A stretch of 53,567 nucleotides of DNA from an uncultured Pelagibacteraceae bacterium (GTDB taxonomy: Bacteria > Pseudomonadota > Alphaproteobacteria > Pelagibacterales > AG-422-B15), in NCBI GenBank assembly GCA_902614655.1, contig CACMLX010000009.1, forward strand, positions 1 to 53,567. The letters run 5' to 3'. Position 1 is the first letter of the stretch. The number at the start of each line of letters is the position of its first letter. Positions 18,108-27,400 of the stretch are shown here, one piece after another. Both the position numbers and the translations under genes were made by a program. Below the pieces are notes generated by a model, which searched no databases, was not told the DNA's origin, and saw only the letters and a list, made by a program, of their open reading frames with translations.

Positions 18108-18912
18108 AAAAACAGCAGTTATTGGAGATCCAATAGATCACAGTCTTTCACCTAAAATTCATAACCACTGGATTGAAAGTGAGAAAATTGATGCGGGCCC
18201 CTACCAAAAAATAAATGTAAAAAAAGAAAACTTTATCGGGGATGTTGATCGTTTAGTAGAAGAGGGTTATCACGGCTTAAACGTGACGGTCCCCCTTAAA
18301 GAGGATGCATACAAATATTGTACCAACACATCTGATGTTGCAAGGGCCCTCAAAGCAGTTAACACACTCATAGTAAATAAAGATGGTGTTTATGGGGATA
18401 ACACCGACCCAATTGGTTTTGAAAAATCAATTGAAAACAGAGGCCTAAATAGTAAACCGTGTTTGGTGCTTGGAGCCGGTGGATCAGCAAGGGCGGTTGT
18501 ATATGCGCTAACACACATGAAGTGCGAGATTGGCATTTATAATAGAACAAGAGAAAACGCAGAATCACTTTGTAGCGATCTGGGTGTTGGGGCAAAAATC
18601 TTAACAGAAACAACACTTAGAGAGTTTGTCAGATCCTCACAATTAGTTGTCAACACCACAAGCTTAGGACAACAAGAGGGTGAAGATAACAATTTAATAG
18701 ACTTTGATAGCCTGAATTCATCTGCGCATGTTTACGACTTGATATACAATCCAAGCAAGACAACTTTTCTAAGACACGCTGAGAAAAATGGCTGCACAGT
18801 TCAAAATGGACTGGAAATGCTAATCCATCAAGCTGCACAGTCCTTCAACTTGTGGCACAACACAATGCCTGAGATTGATAAAGATTTAATGAGTGTATTG
18901 GGGGTTAACTAG
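18097..18912 (+). CDS. aroE: Shikimate dehydrogenase (NADP+)
   Basis: 271 residues from ATG 18097 (a TTG nine bases earlier is also in frame). Reduces 3-dehydroshikimate to shikimate in aromatic amino-acid synthesis. The substrate motif AVIGDPIDHSLSPKIHN is at the N-terminus, NVTVPLKEDAY carries the catalytic lysine, DNTDPIGF the catalytic aspartate, and VLGAGGSARAVVYAL is the NADP loop. The C-terminus GLEMLIHQAAQSFNLW is typical. Its stop TAG overlaps the GTG start of coaE by one base. Confidence 0.96.
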   Translation: MTRKKTAVIGDPIDHSLSPKIHNHWIESEKIDAGPYQKINVKKENFIGDVDRLVEEGYHGLNVTVPLKEDAYKYCTNTSDVARALKAVNTLIVNKDGVYGDNTDPIGFEKSIENRGLNSKPCLVLGAGGSARAVVYALTHMKCEIGIYNRTRENAESLCSDLGVGAKILTETTLREFVRSSQLVVNTTSLGQQEGEDNNLIDFDSLNSSAHVYDLIYNPSKTTFLRHAEKNGCTVQNGLEMLIHQAAQSFNLWHNTMPEIDKDLMSVLGVN

Positions 18913-19535
18913 TGCTGTTGGTTGGTGTAACGGGATCTATTGGGATGGGAAAATCCACTGTTGCTCAAATGTTTAAAGATCACGGTTACGGCGTTTATAA
19001 TGCTGACGATACAGTTCATTACATCTACGAAAACGATGAAGAGGTTATAGAAAAAGTAGGGAGACAGTTTCCAGGTTCAACGAAAGATGGTGTAGTCAAT
19101 CGATTAGCATTAAGAGACATTTTAAATAAAGACCCTGATAAATTTAGAGACCTAGAACAAATTGTTCATCCCGTAACAAGGAAATACCAAATAATTTACA
19201 TAAAAAAATTAATTGAAGAAGGAAAGATGGGTTGTGTTTTAGACATTCCATTACTCTTTGAAACTGGAGGAGAAAAATATGTAGACGTTTCTATTGTTGT
19301 GACAGCATCCGAAGCAACACAACAATCCAGAGTGGTGTTGGAGAGAAAAGTACCGTTAGAAATTTTTAATGCTATTAAAGATCAACAAATGCCAGACAGG
19401 GACAAGTTAAAAAAAGCAGATTACATCATTTCAACCGATAATAATATTGAAGATACCAAATTAGAGGTAAAAGAAGTTGTTGCAAAAATTAAATTGATTA
19501 ATCCAAAGGCGTGGAATACCTTCTTTAATCAATGA
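18912..19535 (+). CDS. coaE: Dephospho-CoA kinase
   Basis: 207 residues. Last step of coenzyme A synthesis, phosphorylating the ribose 3'-OH of dephospho-CoA. The P-loop is GVTGSIGMGKST (residues 5-16), followed by VYNADDTVHYIY, the conserved YNAD-type substrate aspartate, and DIPLLFETG. It starts with GTG, sharing its G with the aroE stop. Coupled downstream to dnaQ by a 4-bp ATGA overlap. Confidence 0.96.
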   Translation: MLLVGVTGSIGMGKSTVAQMFKDHGYGVYNADDTVHYIYENDEEVIEKVGRQFPGSTKDGVVNRLALRDILNKDPDKFRDLEQIVHPVTRKYQIIYIKKLIEEGKMGCVLDIPLLFETGGEKYVDVSIVVTASEATQQSRVVLERKVPLEIFNAIKDQQMPDRDKLKKADYIISTDNNIEDTKLEVKEVVAKIKLINPKAWNTFFNQ

Positions 19536-20242
19536 GACAAGTCGTACTTGATACAGAAACCACCGGACTGAGGCCTTCAGAGGGTCACAGAGTCATTGAA
19601 ATTGCTGCAATAGAAATAATTGATTATCTTCCTACTGGTAAAACATACCAACAATATATTAATCCTCAGCGAGATGTGCCTGACTCATCATTTAAGGTAC
19701 ATGGATTGAGCTACGAATTTTTAAAAGACAAACCTTTGTTCGAGCATATTGTATCAGAGTTCCTAGAATTTTTAGGTGCGGATCCAATTATCGCTCACAA
19801 TGTGGACTTTGATGTTGGTTTCTTAAATTACGAGCTTAACACTTGTGGCAAAGAATCTCTTAAAAATGATAAAATAGATACCGTCTCGATTGCTAGAGAA
19901 AAATTTCCTGGCCAGAGTGTTTCACTTGATGCGCTCTGTAAAAGATTTGCAATTGATAACAAGCAGAGAGAAAAGCATTCAGCTACAATTGATACCGAGC
20001 TCTTAGCCCGTGTGTACATAGAACTAATGGATGCTCGCGAACTAAGCCTGGATCTAAGCTCCAAGTCAGTAACAGCGAATTCCACCTCATCTTTTGACAC
20101 TAAAAAGATCAAGAATAGAAACTTAGCACCCCGGATTTCTGATCGAGAAAAAAAACTACATGAAGAATTTATTCAAACATTAGGCGAGCACTCTATCTGG
20201 AAAAAAATTAATCAATCTAAAAATAATCAAACAAGTGAATAA
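19532..20242 (+). CDS. dnaQ: DNA polymerase III subunit epsilon (3'-5' proofreading exonuclease)
   Basis: 236 residues. DEDDh exonuclease: VVLDTETTGL holds Asp7 and Glu9 (Exo I), AHNVDFDVGFLNYEL is Exo II, and HSATIDTELLARVY is Exo III with the catalytic His and Asp. A C-terminal tail (DREKKLHEEFIQTLG) is likely to contact the polymerase alpha subunit. The coaE-dnaQ adjacency is standard in alphaproteobacteria. Ends 8 bp inside the next gene. Confidence 0.96.
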   Translation: MRQVVLDTETTGLRPSEGHRVIEIAAIEIIDYLPTGKTYQQYINPQRDVPDSSFKVHGLSYEFLKDKPLFEHIVSEFLEFLGADPIIAHNVDFDVGFLNYELNTCGKESLKNDKIDTVSIAREKFPGQSVSLDALCKRFAIDNKQREKHSATIDTELLARVYIELMDARELSLDLSSKSVTANSTSSFDTKKIKNRNLAPRISDREKKLHEEFIQTLGEHSIWKKINQSKNNQTSE

Positions 20243-21047
20243 CAAAATTAATAATACTCCTAGTGATAACGGCAATTATCAACAAGTGCCTACGCCAGCC
20301 GCATCAGTATTGCTTATACGAGACATCAACCAGCGGATAGAAGTGTTTATGATTAAAAGATCGATGAAAACAAATTTTGGCGGCGTATGGGTATTTCCAG
20401 GGGGTAAAATTGATAATGAAGATATCTCAAATAATTATTTAAAATACAGCCCTCATCTTGATGATGCCTTGGCATCTCAAAGACTTGGATTAAAAAAAAA
20501 TGGCCTTGCATATTGGGCTGCAAGTATAAGAGAGTGCTTTGAGGAAAGTGGAATTCTTCTTGCAAATAAAAAGGGAGTAAATTTAAAAAGTACCATTCTC
20601 AACAAGAATGATCTAAAAATAATAGATCAATACAAAAGCAAAATTCTTCAAGGTGAAAATATTTTTTATCAAATGATAGATACTTTAAATCTGGAATTAT
20701 CAACAAATGAACTCGCATATATTTCACACTGGATTACTCCAAAAATAGAGAAAAGAAGATACAGCACTAGATTTTTTATAGCCCGTACAACCGATCAGGT
20801 AGCCGTACACGATGGAGTGGAGGGAGTTGAAAGCAAATGGATTAATCCCGAAGAAGCTCTTCAAGAGTGTGAGTCTGGAAATTTTCCCATGATTATGCCA
20901 ACAATAAAAAATCTTGAGCTGATTTGTGGTTTCACTGATACTGCTGAGCTTCTGTCTACTATGAACAACAAAAATAAAAGTGACATACCTAATGTTGAGC
21001 CAGTTTTTGAAATTGTGGACGGTGAACCTAAATTGGTTCGCTGTTAA
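20235..21047 (+). CDS. NUDIX hydrolase with an insertion inside the Nudix box (NUDT19-like)
   Basis: 270 residues, GTG start. The fold starts AASVLLIRD and FMIKRSMKTNFGGVWVFPGGK. The Nudix box is split: the glycines are at residues 56-57 but RECFEESGILL only at 99-109, so about 28-30 extra residues interrupt the usual Gx5Ex7REUxEExGU spacing. An interrupted box is known from NUDT19-type coenzyme A or acyl-CoA diphosphatases, so a CoA-ester substrate is plausible but inferred. A substrate-region element follows (YISHWITPKIEKRRYSTRFF). The stop shares TTAA with convergent secB. Confidence 0.86.
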   Translation: MNNKINNTPSDNGNYQQVPTPAASVLLIRDINQRIEVFMIKRSMKTNFGGVWVFPGGKIDNEDISNNYLKYSPHLDDALASQRLGLKKNGLAYWAASIRECFEESGILLANKKGVNLKSTILNKNDLKIIDQYKSKILQGENIFYQMIDTLNLELSTNELAYISHWITPKIEKRRYSTRFFIARTTDQVAVHDGVEGVESKWINPEEALQECESGNFPMIMPTIKNLELICGFTDTAELLSTMNNKNKSDIPNVEPVFEIVDGEPKLVRC

Positions 21048-21466
21048 TTTTTACTTGTTTTCTTTTTATAAAGTTCAGCAAAGTTCACAGGGTCTAACAT
21101 AAGTGGTGGTAAAGCACCATCAGCATGTAAGTCGTAAATAATTCTTCTTGCAAATGGAAAAAGTTGTCTCGGACATTCTACTAGTAAGTAAGCTTCCTTA
21201 ACATCGTCAGTAAGATTTTCAATTTCAAATATTCCAACGTACTTTAGGTCTACGATATACAAACTCTGATCCTTACGTGAAGCATTTACACTCACGTTCA
21301 GCTCGACTTCATAAATATTGGTATCTTTTCTATTTTGTGCTTTGACATCAACATTTGCATTAATATTGGGTCGATCGTTACCTGGTTGAAATGATCCTGG
21401 TCCATTAGGATTTTCAAATGACAAGTCTCTAACAAATTGTGTGATAATTTTTGTTTTTACATCCAC
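21044..21466 (-). CDS. secB: Protein-export chaperone SecB
   Basis: 140 residues. Cytoplasmic tetrameric chaperone that keeps precursors unfolded for SecA. The FVRDLSFENPN segment, VDVKAQNRKDTNIYEVELNVSVNA strand region, and the ECPRQLFPFARRIIYDLHADGALPPLMLDPVNFAELY C-terminal block are diagnostic. The position near dnaQ and the Tim44-like gene is the usual alphaproteobacterial one. Two bases separate it from upstream fxsA on the same strand. Confidence 0.97.
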   Translation of the reverse strand: MDVKTKIITQFVRDLSFENPNGPGSFQPGNDRPNINANVDVKAQNRKDTNIYEVELNVSVNASRKDQSLYIVDLKYVGIFEIENLTDDVKEAYLLVECPRQLFPFARRIIYDLHADGALPPLMLDPVNFAELYKKKTSKN

Positions 21467-21468
21467 TA

Positions 21469-21897
21469 TTATTTTTCCTCTTCATCAATATCAATAAATT
21501 CACCTTCAATGGTATTTTTATTTTGATTACTTTGCTTACCATATCTAGAAAGAATGTAACTTGCTACTAACTTTATGAAAATTATTCTAGTGAATGGTAT
21601 CAATCCTAGAAAACCTAAAGCATCAGTAAAAAATCCAGGAGTAATTAAAAGAATACCAGAGATAAGGATGACTAGTCCTTCAAACATCGTCTGAACAGGT
21701 GTTTCTAAATTTTGCAATTGAGATGTTAACTTTTGAAATGTGCTTATTCCTTGCTGACGTACAAAAAATACACCCACGATTGCAGTGATGAATATAAGCA
21801 TTATGGTGTAGAACGATCCAATAATGCTCCCAATTTCAATAAATAAACTAATTTCAATGATTGGGATAAGTATAAAAAGTGCGATAAATAAAAACAA
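21469..21897 (-). CDS. fxsA: FxsA-family membrane protein
   Basis: 142 residues. Inner-membrane protein with an N-terminal pair of helices (LFIALFILIPIIEISLFIEIGSIIG, then IMLIFITAIVGVFFVRQQG) and a third helix in LVILISGILLITPGFFTDALGF. The PGFFTDALG signature is characteristic. FxsA in E. coli reduces phage T7 exclusion by F plasmids when overproduced; the normal role is unknown. Conserved neighbour of secB in alphaproteobacteria. Confidence 0.92.
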   Translation of the reverse strand: MFLFIALFILIPIIEISLFIEIGSIIGSFYTIMLIFITAIVGVFFVRQQGISTFQKLTSQLQNLETPVQTMFEGLVILISGILLITPGFFTDALGFLGLIPFTRIIFIKLVASYILSRYGKQSNQNKNTIEGEFIDIDEEEK

Positions 21898-21964
21898 AAT
21901 AAGTAAGTAATTGTTGAAAGTTTAGTTTAAATACCTAAATAAGGACTCTATAATATTTGATTAA

Positions 21965-22579
21965 ATGAGTGAAGCATTTCAATATATTGATATTTTAATC
22001 CTAGCAATAATAGCAGGAATAGTACTATTGCGCCTTAGAAGTGTTCTTGGAAGGCGAACTGGCCACGAAAAAACAGATAAAACTTCATATAACTATGAAA
22101 CTCCTCAACAATCTTCTGAAGAAAAAATTGTAACTATCGAACCAAAAGTTTCTTCAGGTTCAAGAGAAGACGGTTGGTTTGATAAAGATGATTTTTTACG
22201 CGGGGCATCAAATGCGTATGAAACGATCGTCACAAATTTCGAAAATGGCAATAAAGATGCTCTTAAGCCTTTGCTATCTAATGAAGTATTAAATAGCTTT
22301 ACGTCTGTAATAGATGAACGAAATAGTAAAAACGAAACTGTAGAATTTAATTTTATAGGTATAGAAAAATCTGAAATTGTTCACAAAGATCTGAAAAAAA
22401 ATCCTATGGAAGTAACAGTGAGATTTATTTCAGAGATGATTACATGTATTAAAAACAGTAAAGATGAAGTAATTTCAGGTAGTGTTAATCAGGTGCAAAA
22501 AATTACAGACGTTTGGACTTTTGAAAAAATAAAAGATAATAAAACTTCTAATTGGTTACTAACAGCGACCTCTGATTAA
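21965..22579 (+). CDS. Tim44-like (TimA) membrane-anchored protein
   Basis: 204 residues. A single N-terminal membrane helix (ILILAIIAGIVLLRLRSVLGRRTG) is followed by a low-complexity linker and a Tim44-like domain (WFDKDDFLRGASNAYETIVTNFENGNKDALKPLLSNEV...VQKITDVWTFEK). Alphaproteobacterial relatives of the mitochondrial import factor Tim44 have this layout and sit next to secB and fxsA. The bacterial function is unresolved. Divergent from fxsA across 67 bp; its stop shares TTAA with the next, convergent gene. Confidence 0.9.
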   Translation: MSEAFQYIDILILAIIAGIVLLRLRSVLGRRTGHEKTDKTSYNYETPQQSSEEKIVTIEPKVSSGSREDGWFDKDDFLRGASNAYETIVTNFENGNKDALKPLLSNEVLNSFTSVIDERNSKNETVEFNFIGIEKSEIVHKDLKKNPMEVTVRFISEMITCIKNSKDEVISGSVNQVQKITDVWTFEKIKDNKTSNWLLTATSD

Positions 22580-23004
22580 TTAATCAAATACTTATTTAAT
22601 TTTTCTTTTATATTATCTGGAATATTAGAAGACTTCATACTTACTTGGTCTGTGTTAACCCAAGTAATAACTGCTTCATTTATAATTTCATCGGATCCAG
22701 ATCTATAAATTTCTTGTGTAAAAGTCATACTAGAATTTCCAAGTTTTTTAATTCCTGTGTAAACTTCGAGCTGATCGTTTAATCTTGCAGGACTTTTAAA
22801 ATTCATTTGCACACCAACCGTGTGAAAATCGTTATTAGTCTTTTTTACATATTCATCCTGATTAAAACAGTCTTCGAGCATCTCACTGAGAGAGATGTCA
22901 AAATATGTTAGGTAATGTGAATTATAAACTATCCTCTGACAATCAACTTCTGAGTAACGAACCTTTATCTTATTTAAATGAGTTTTTTTTGTTTTGAGCG
23001 ACAT
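22576..23004 (-). CDS. Acyl-CoA thioesterase of the YbgC/FadM hotdog family
   Basis: 142 residues, one hotdog domain. The N-terminal motif VRYSEVDCQRIVYNSHYLTYFD contains the expected catalytic aspartate (Asp21) followed by VYNSHYL. The strand pattern VGVQMNFKSPARLNDQLEVYTGIKKLG is typical of the 4HBT group. It should cleave an acyl-CoA; the chain type cannot be read from sequence. It lies 5 bp after hslU on the same strand, so is probably transcribed with hslVU. Confidence 0.87.
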   Translation of the reverse strand: MSLKTKKTHLNKIKVRYSEVDCQRIVYNSHYLTYFDISLSEMLEDCFNQDEYVKKTNNDFHTVGVQMNFKSPARLNDQLEVYTGIKKLGNSSMTFTQEIYRSGSDEIINEAVITWVNTDQVSMKSSNIPDNIKEKLNKYLIN

Positions 23005-23009
23005 AAAAA

Positions 23010-24314
23010 TTAGAGAATGAACTTGGAAAGATCAGTATCTTTAGATAACTCATTCACATTATCTTTAACGTAGTTTGCATCAATTGTAATTTTTTCTCCA
23101 CCTTTATCTGCTGCAGAGAAACTTATATCTTCTAACACCCTCTCAAGAATGGTGTGCAAACGACGAGCACCAATATTTTCAATAGTTGAGTTTATATCCA
23201 CAGCTAAGGTTGCAATTGCATCGATTCCATCCTCACTAAAGCTGATTTTTACATCTTCAGTACCCATCAGTGCCTCATACTGTTTTATCAGGCTATATTT
23301 GGGTTCTGTTAGGATACGTTTAAAGTCCTCTTGTGAAAGTGCTTTGAGATTGACCCTTATTGGTAATCTACCCTGTAATTCTGGCAATAGATCAGATGGT
23401 TTTGACAGTTGAAAGGCTCCAGAAGCTATAAAAAGTATGTGATCAGTTTTGATTGTTCCGTGTTTAGTGTTAACTGTTGTTCCCTCAATTAAAGGTAACA
23501 AATCTCTTTGAACACCTTCTCTTGAAACATCACCACCAACCCTTTCACTTCTTGCGCAAACTTTGTCTATTTCATCAATAAATACAATTCCATTGTCTTC
23601 GACTGCTTTTTTTGCCTCATTCACAATGTGATCAGTATCAATTAATTTATCTGACTCTTCATTAACCAAGATCTCATAAGAGTCGGCAACTGTTGTTTTC
23701 TTCTTTTTAGTTTTTGGTCCCATAGCCTTACCAAGCATGTCGTTTAGATTTATCATTCCTATACCAGCACCTTGTCCACCTTGAAGGTCGATTGTTGGAA
23801 ATGATCCTGTATCTTGAACAGCTATTTCAATTTCTTTTTCATTGAGTTCATTATTTCTAAGTTTTTTTCTGAAACTTTCTCTTGTAGCAGGCCCAGAACC
23901 TGGTCCAACTAAGGCGTCTAACACACGTTCTTCTGCAGCTAATTGTGCTTTTGCCTTTACTTCTTTTCTCTTTATCTCACGAACCATTGTAATTGCTATT
24001 TCAATCAAATCACGAACAATGGATTCCACATCTCTACCCACATACCCAACTTCTGTAAATTTTGTTGCTTCAACTTTTATAAACGGTGCTTGTGCTAATT
24101 TTGAGAGCCTCCTAGAAATTTCAGTTTTACCAATTCCAGTAGGACCAATCATTAAAATATTTTTTGGAAGAACCTCTTCTCTCATATCCTCTGGTAATTG
24201 CTGACGTCGCCAACGATTTCTTAATGCGATGGCTACAGATTTTTTTGCATCATCTTGGCCAATAATATATCTATCAAGTTCGGAAACAATTTCCCTTGGT
24301 GAAAATGCTTGCAT
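23010..24314 (-). CDS. hslU: ATP-dependent protease ATPase subunit HslU
   Basis: 434 residues. AAA+ unfoldase of the HslUV protease. The N-terminal region [34 protein letters not shown] is typical, Walker A is GPTGIGKT (57-64), Walker B is [11 protein letters not shown], and [18 protein letters not shown] is sensor 2. The I domain lies between the Walker motifs. The C-terminus ends DLSKFIL, the tail that docks into HslV. Separated by 3 bp from hslV. Confidence 0.98.
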   Translation of the reverse strand: MQAFSPREIVSELDRYIIGQDDAKKSVAIALRNRWRRQQLPEDMREEVLPKNILMIGPTGIGKTEISRRLSKLAQAPFIKVEATKFTEVGYVGRDVESIVRDLIEIAITMVREIKRKEVKAKAQLAAEERVLDALVGPGSGPATRESFRKKLRNNELNEKEIEIAVQDTGSFPTIDLQGGQGAGIGMINLNDMLGKAMGPKTKKKKTTVADSYEILVNEESDKLIDTDHIVNEAKKAVEDNGIVFIDEIDKVCARSERVGGDVSREGVQRDLLPLIEGTTVNTKHGTIKTDHILFIASGAFQLSKPSDLLPELQGRLPIRVNLKALSQEDFKRILTEPKYSLIKQYEALMGTEDVKISFSEDGIDAIATLAVDINSTIENIGARRLHTILERVLEDISFSAADKGGEKITIDANYVKDNVNELSKDTDLSKFIL

Positions 24315-24317
24315 TAT

Positions 24318-24869
24318 CTAATACTCAATTTTTTCAAGTGTAACATTGCTGTTTGTGAAAACACAAACTTCGCCAGCAATTTTTATTGACCTCAAAGCAA
24401 TTTCTTCAGCGGTAAGATCAGTATCAATCAGCGCTTTAGCAGCGGATAATGCATAATTACCACCGCTACCAATTCCAATAACTGACCCTTCAGGGTCTAA
24501 TACATCACCCATTCCAGTAATCAGAAGTGATGTAGAAGAGTCTGCAACTGTAAGAAGTGCTTCTAGACGCCTTAAATATTTGTCTGTGCGCCAATCTTTC
24601 GCCAGTTCAACACATGCTCTGGTAAGCTGTTTAGGATGCTTTTCTAGTTTTGCTTCCAGTCTTTCAAATAAAGTAAATGCATCTGCAGTTGCACCGGCAA
24701 AACCAGCGATTACACTACCATCACCTATTTTTCTAACCTTTTGGGCAGTGCCTTTAATGACTGTATTTCCAAGACTAACTTGTCCGTCTCCCGCGACAAC
24801 AACCTGATTGCCTTTTCTAACACTAATAATAGTTGTGCCGTGCCATGGTTGACTTTGTTGATTTTCCAT
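24318..24869 (-). CDS. hslV: ATP-dependent protease peptidase subunit HslV
   Basis: 183 residues. Threonine protease related to the proteasome beta subunit. A short propeptide (residues 1-11) precedes the catalytic TTIISVRKG with Thr12 as the likely mature N-terminus, followed by [17 protein letters not shown] and [17 protein letters not shown]. First gene of an hslV-hslU-thioesterase operon and probably heat-shock controlled (see the promoter at 24878-24907). Confidence 0.97.
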   Translation of the reverse strand: MENQQSQPWHGTTIISVRKGNQVVVAGDGQVSLGNTVIKGTAQKVRKIGDGSVIAGFAGATADAFTLFERLEAKLEKHPKQLTRACVELAKDWRTDKYLRRLEALLTVADSSTSLLITGMGDVLDPEGSVIGIGSGGNYALSAAKALIDTDLTAEEIALRSIKIAGEVCVFTNSNVTLEKIEY

Positions 24870-24877
24870 ACTGAATG

Positions 24878-24907
24878 TTATGTGGCTATTTATTTATTAA
24901 CTTCAAG
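24878..24907 (-). promoter_or_regulatory. Sigma-32 (RpoH)-like promoter of hslVU
   Basis: On the minus strand CTTGAA (24902-24907) matches the RpoH -35 element exactly. It is followed after 16 bases by CCACATAA (24878-24885), close to the CCCATNTA -10 element. It lies 8 bp before the hslV ATG. hslVU is a classical heat-shock operon, which supports the reading. The -10 match is imperfect. Confidence 0.5.
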
Positions 24908-24984
24908 CCCTGACTTTTCATTAAAAATTATATTTTTTATAGATAATTCAGTGATTTATTGATAGAAACCGACTGGATTTTGTT

Positions 24985-25584
24985 ATGAGAACAGCAGAGT
25001 ATAAAAGAGACACAAAAGAAACCTCTATCTCTGTCGATATTAATATCGACGGAACAGGTAAGTACGATATCAAGACTGGCATAGGATTTCTTGATCACAT
25101 GCTTGAACAACTGTCAAAGCACTCACTGATTGATATGAAGATAAAAGCAACAGGAGATACTCACATTGATTATCACCATACAACCGAGGATACGGGCATT
25201 GCAATTGGCGAATGTTTATCAAAAGCATTAGGTAATCGACAAGGTATTACACGTTATGCGCACTCATATATTCCCATGGATGAAACGTTATCAAGAGTTG
25301 CGCTTGATCTATCAAATAGACCTTATTTAATTTGGAAAGTAAAATTTAGTGCTCCAAAGATAACATCTTCTCAAGGTGACTTTGATACTGAATTATTTAA
25401 AGAATGGTTCCAAGCTTTTGCACAAGCAAGTGGAACAACATTACATGTGGAAAATATTTATGGAGAAAACAACCATCATATAATTGAATCTTGCTTTAAG
25501 GCTCTGGCAAGAAGTTTGAGAAATGCTGTTGCGATTAACGAGCGAGAGGGAGTGAACATTCCTTCTACTAAAGGACAACTTTAA
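24985..25584 (+). CDS. hisB: Imidazoleglycerol-phosphate dehydratase
   Basis: 199 residues, monofunctional form. Dehydrates imidazole-glycerol phosphate in histidine synthesis. Metal-binding signatures [31 protein letters not shown] and [18 protein letters not shown] carry the conserved His/Glu clusters. It is the first gene of a plus-strand his operon and is divergent from hslV across 115 bp. Confidence 0.98.
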   Translation: MRTAEYKRDTKETSISVDINIDGTGKYDIKTGIGFLDHMLEQLSKHSLIDMKIKATGDTHIDYHHTTEDTGIAIGECLSKALGNRQGITRYAHSYIPMDETLSRVALDLSNRPYLIWKVKFSAPKITSSQGDFDTELFKEWFQAFAQASGTTLHVENIYGENNHHIIESCFKALARSLRNAVAINEREGVNIPSTKGQL

Positions 25585-25586
25585 CA

Positions 25587-26045
25587 ATGATTAAAGAAGG
25601 CCAAAAACTACCTTCATTCAAACTTAAAAATCAGAAAGATGAGGAAGTTAAATTTCCTACAAAAGAGGACACGGTAATTTATTTTTATCCTAAAGCAGAT
25701 ACTCCAGGTTGTACAAAAGAGTCTTGTGATTTCCAAAGTAATCTTCGAAAGTTTAACAATCTAAAGGTAAGAGTTTATGGTATATCCAAAGATACCGTTC
25801 AAAAACAAAATAAATTTGCTGAAAAATACAAATTAAAATTTGATCTTCTTTCTGATGAGAGTGATAAAATCTGTGAAAAATTTGGTGTATGGATTAAAAA
25901 AAGTATGTACGGCAGAACGTACAAGGGCATAGATAGATCTACATTTCTTATTATGAAAGGCAAGGTCGTAAAGGTTTGGAGAAAAGTGAAAGTAAATAAT
26001 CATGTAGAGGAAGTTATTGATACTATTAAACAAATGAATAAATGA
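25587..26045 (+). CDS. bcp: Thioredoxin-dependent peroxiredoxin Bcp (PrxQ)
   Basis: 152 residues. Reduces hydroperoxides. YFYPKADTPGCTKESCDF carries the peroxidatic Cys42 and the resolving Cys47 in the PrxQ C-x4-C spacing, and the C-terminal half has FLIMKGKVVKVWRKVKVNNHVEEV. It is placed between hisB and hisH, 2 bp after hisB and overlapping hisH by 4 bp, so it is co-expressed with histidine synthesis. That is unusual and has no known metabolic reason. Confidence 0.95.
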   Translation: MIKEGQKLPSFKLKNQKDEEVKFPTKEDTVIYFYPKADTPGCTKESCDFQSNLRKFNNLKVRVYGISKDTVQKQNKFAEKYKLKFDLLSDESDKICEKFGVWIKKSMYGRTYKGIDRSTFLIMKGKVVKVWRKVKVNNHVEEVIDTIKQMNK

Positions 26046-26680
26046 AGTTAGTAATTATCAACTACGGCTCTGGAAATTTACATTCAGTACACAAGGCATT
26101 TGAAGCCGTAAACAATAACTTAGAAAATCCATATGAAATTGTTGTTACAAACACACCATCTGAAATATTAAACGCCGATAAATTAGTTCTTCCTGGAGTA
26201 GGAGCTTTTCAAGACTGTAAGAATGCAATTCACAAAATCGACGGTCTATTTGAAAGTCTTGAACAAGTGGTAATTGGAGAAAAAAAAGCTTTTATGGGCA
26301 TTTGTGTTGGAATGCAATTACTAGCAGAAAAATCTTTAGAATTTGGTGAATGTGAGGGCTTTGGATGGATACCCGGAGAAGTAATCAAGATCGAGGCTCC
26401 AGCTGATTATAAAATTCCACATATGGGATGGAATGAAGTCACTTTTAGCAATCATGAATTATTGAATAATATCTCACAAAATACTGATTTTTATTTTGTA
26501 CATAGTTACTACTTTAGAACTCAAAAAAATGAAAATTGTATTGCAACTACAAAATATCCAAATCCAATTACTGCAGCAGTACTCAAGGAAAATATTTTTG
26601 GTACACAATTTCATCCAGAAAAAAGTCATAATAACGGAAAACAAATAATTACAAACTTTCTCGAGTGGGAACCTTCATGA
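26042..26680 (+). CDS. hisH: Imidazole glycerol phosphate synthase, glutaminase subunit
   Basis: 212 residues. Class I glutamine amidotransferase that feeds ammonia to HisF. The nucleophile is Cys88 in FMGICVGMQLL; the oxyanion strand is LVLPGVGAF, and His/Glu of the triad lie in GTQFHPEKSH. IPHMGWNEV is also typical. Overlaps bcp and hisA by 4 bp each. Confidence 0.97.
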   Translation: MKLVIINYGSGNLHSVHKAFEAVNNNLENPYEIVVTNTPSEILNADKLVLPGVGAFQDCKNAIHKIDGLFESLEQVVIGEKKAFMGICVGMQLLAEKSLEFGECEGFGWIPGEVIKIEAPADYKIPHMGWNEVTFSNHELLNNISQNTDFYFVHSYYFRTQKNENCIATTKYPNPITAAVLKENIFGTQFHPEKSHNNGKQIITNFLEWEPS

Positions 26681-27399
26681 TTTTATTTCCAGCAATTGAT
26701 TTAAAAGACGGTAAATGTGTAAGATTAATACAAGGTGATTTTAAACAATCTACAACATACAATGAGTCACCGTTAGAACAGGCTAAAATTTTTGAAGACT
26801 CTGGAGTGGAATATTTGCATTGCGTTGACCTAGATGGTGCGCTTAAGGGTAATTTTGAAAATATTAAATCTATTGAGCAAATAAAAAAAAATACAAATCT
26901 TAAGATTCAGTTCGGTGGCGGAGTAAGGAATATAGAAAGAGTTGAAAGACTCATTAGCATTGGTGTTAATAATGTTATTATCGGAACATCAGCGTTTGAA
27001 AATAAAACTTTTTTTGAGAAATCGGTTTGCAATTATCCTAATAGAATTTCAATTGCTCTCGACATAAAGCAAAACCAAATTGCTACAAAAGGTTGGAAAG
27101 AAGTAAAAGATTTACAAATTTCTGATTTCTTAAAAAGTATAGAAGATCTTAATATCAACTCAATAATAATTACTGACGTTATGAGGGATGGTATGAAGCA
27201 AGGAATTAACTTTGAAATGCTAGAAAATGTAATGGTTCAAACAAAAATTGACTGTGTTGCATCAGGCGGGGTATCAAATATTTCGGACCTTATTAACCTA
27301 AAGAAAAAGAATTACTCACAAATAAAAGGTGTAATTGTAGGTAAAGCAATTTATGACAAAAATATTGATATTGCTGAGGCATTAAAGATAGTTAGATAG
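26677..27399 (+). CDS. hisA: Phosphoribosylformimino-5-aminoimidazole carboxamide ribotide isomerase
   Basis: 240 residues from the ATG at 26677, which forms an ATGA overlap with hisH; a GTG 12 bp earlier is also in frame but lacks family support. A (beta/alpha)8 barrel opening rings of Pro[22 protein letters not shown] gives the catalytic Asp8, and [19 protein letters not shown] holds the second aspartate region. Phosphate-binding QFGGGVRN and ASGGVSN mark the duplicated half-barrels. Confidence 0.96.
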   Translation: MILFPAIDLKDGKCVRLIQGDFKQSTTYNESPLEQAKIFEDSGVEYLHCVDLDGALKGNFENIKSIEQIKKNTNLKIQFGGGVRNIERVERLISIGVNNVIIGTSAFENKTFFEKSVCNYPNRISIALDIKQNQIATKGWKEVKDLQISDFLKSIEDLNINSIIITDVMRDGMKQGINFEMLENVMVQTKIDCVASGGVSNISDLINLKKKNYSQIKGVIVGKAIYDKNIDIAEALKIVR

Positions 27400-27400
27400 A

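Noticed and set aside
23842..24204. A 120-residue plus-strand ORF inside hslU
   Set aside because: Antisense shadow of the conserved AAA+ domain, low-complexity serine-rich translation, no family resemblance.
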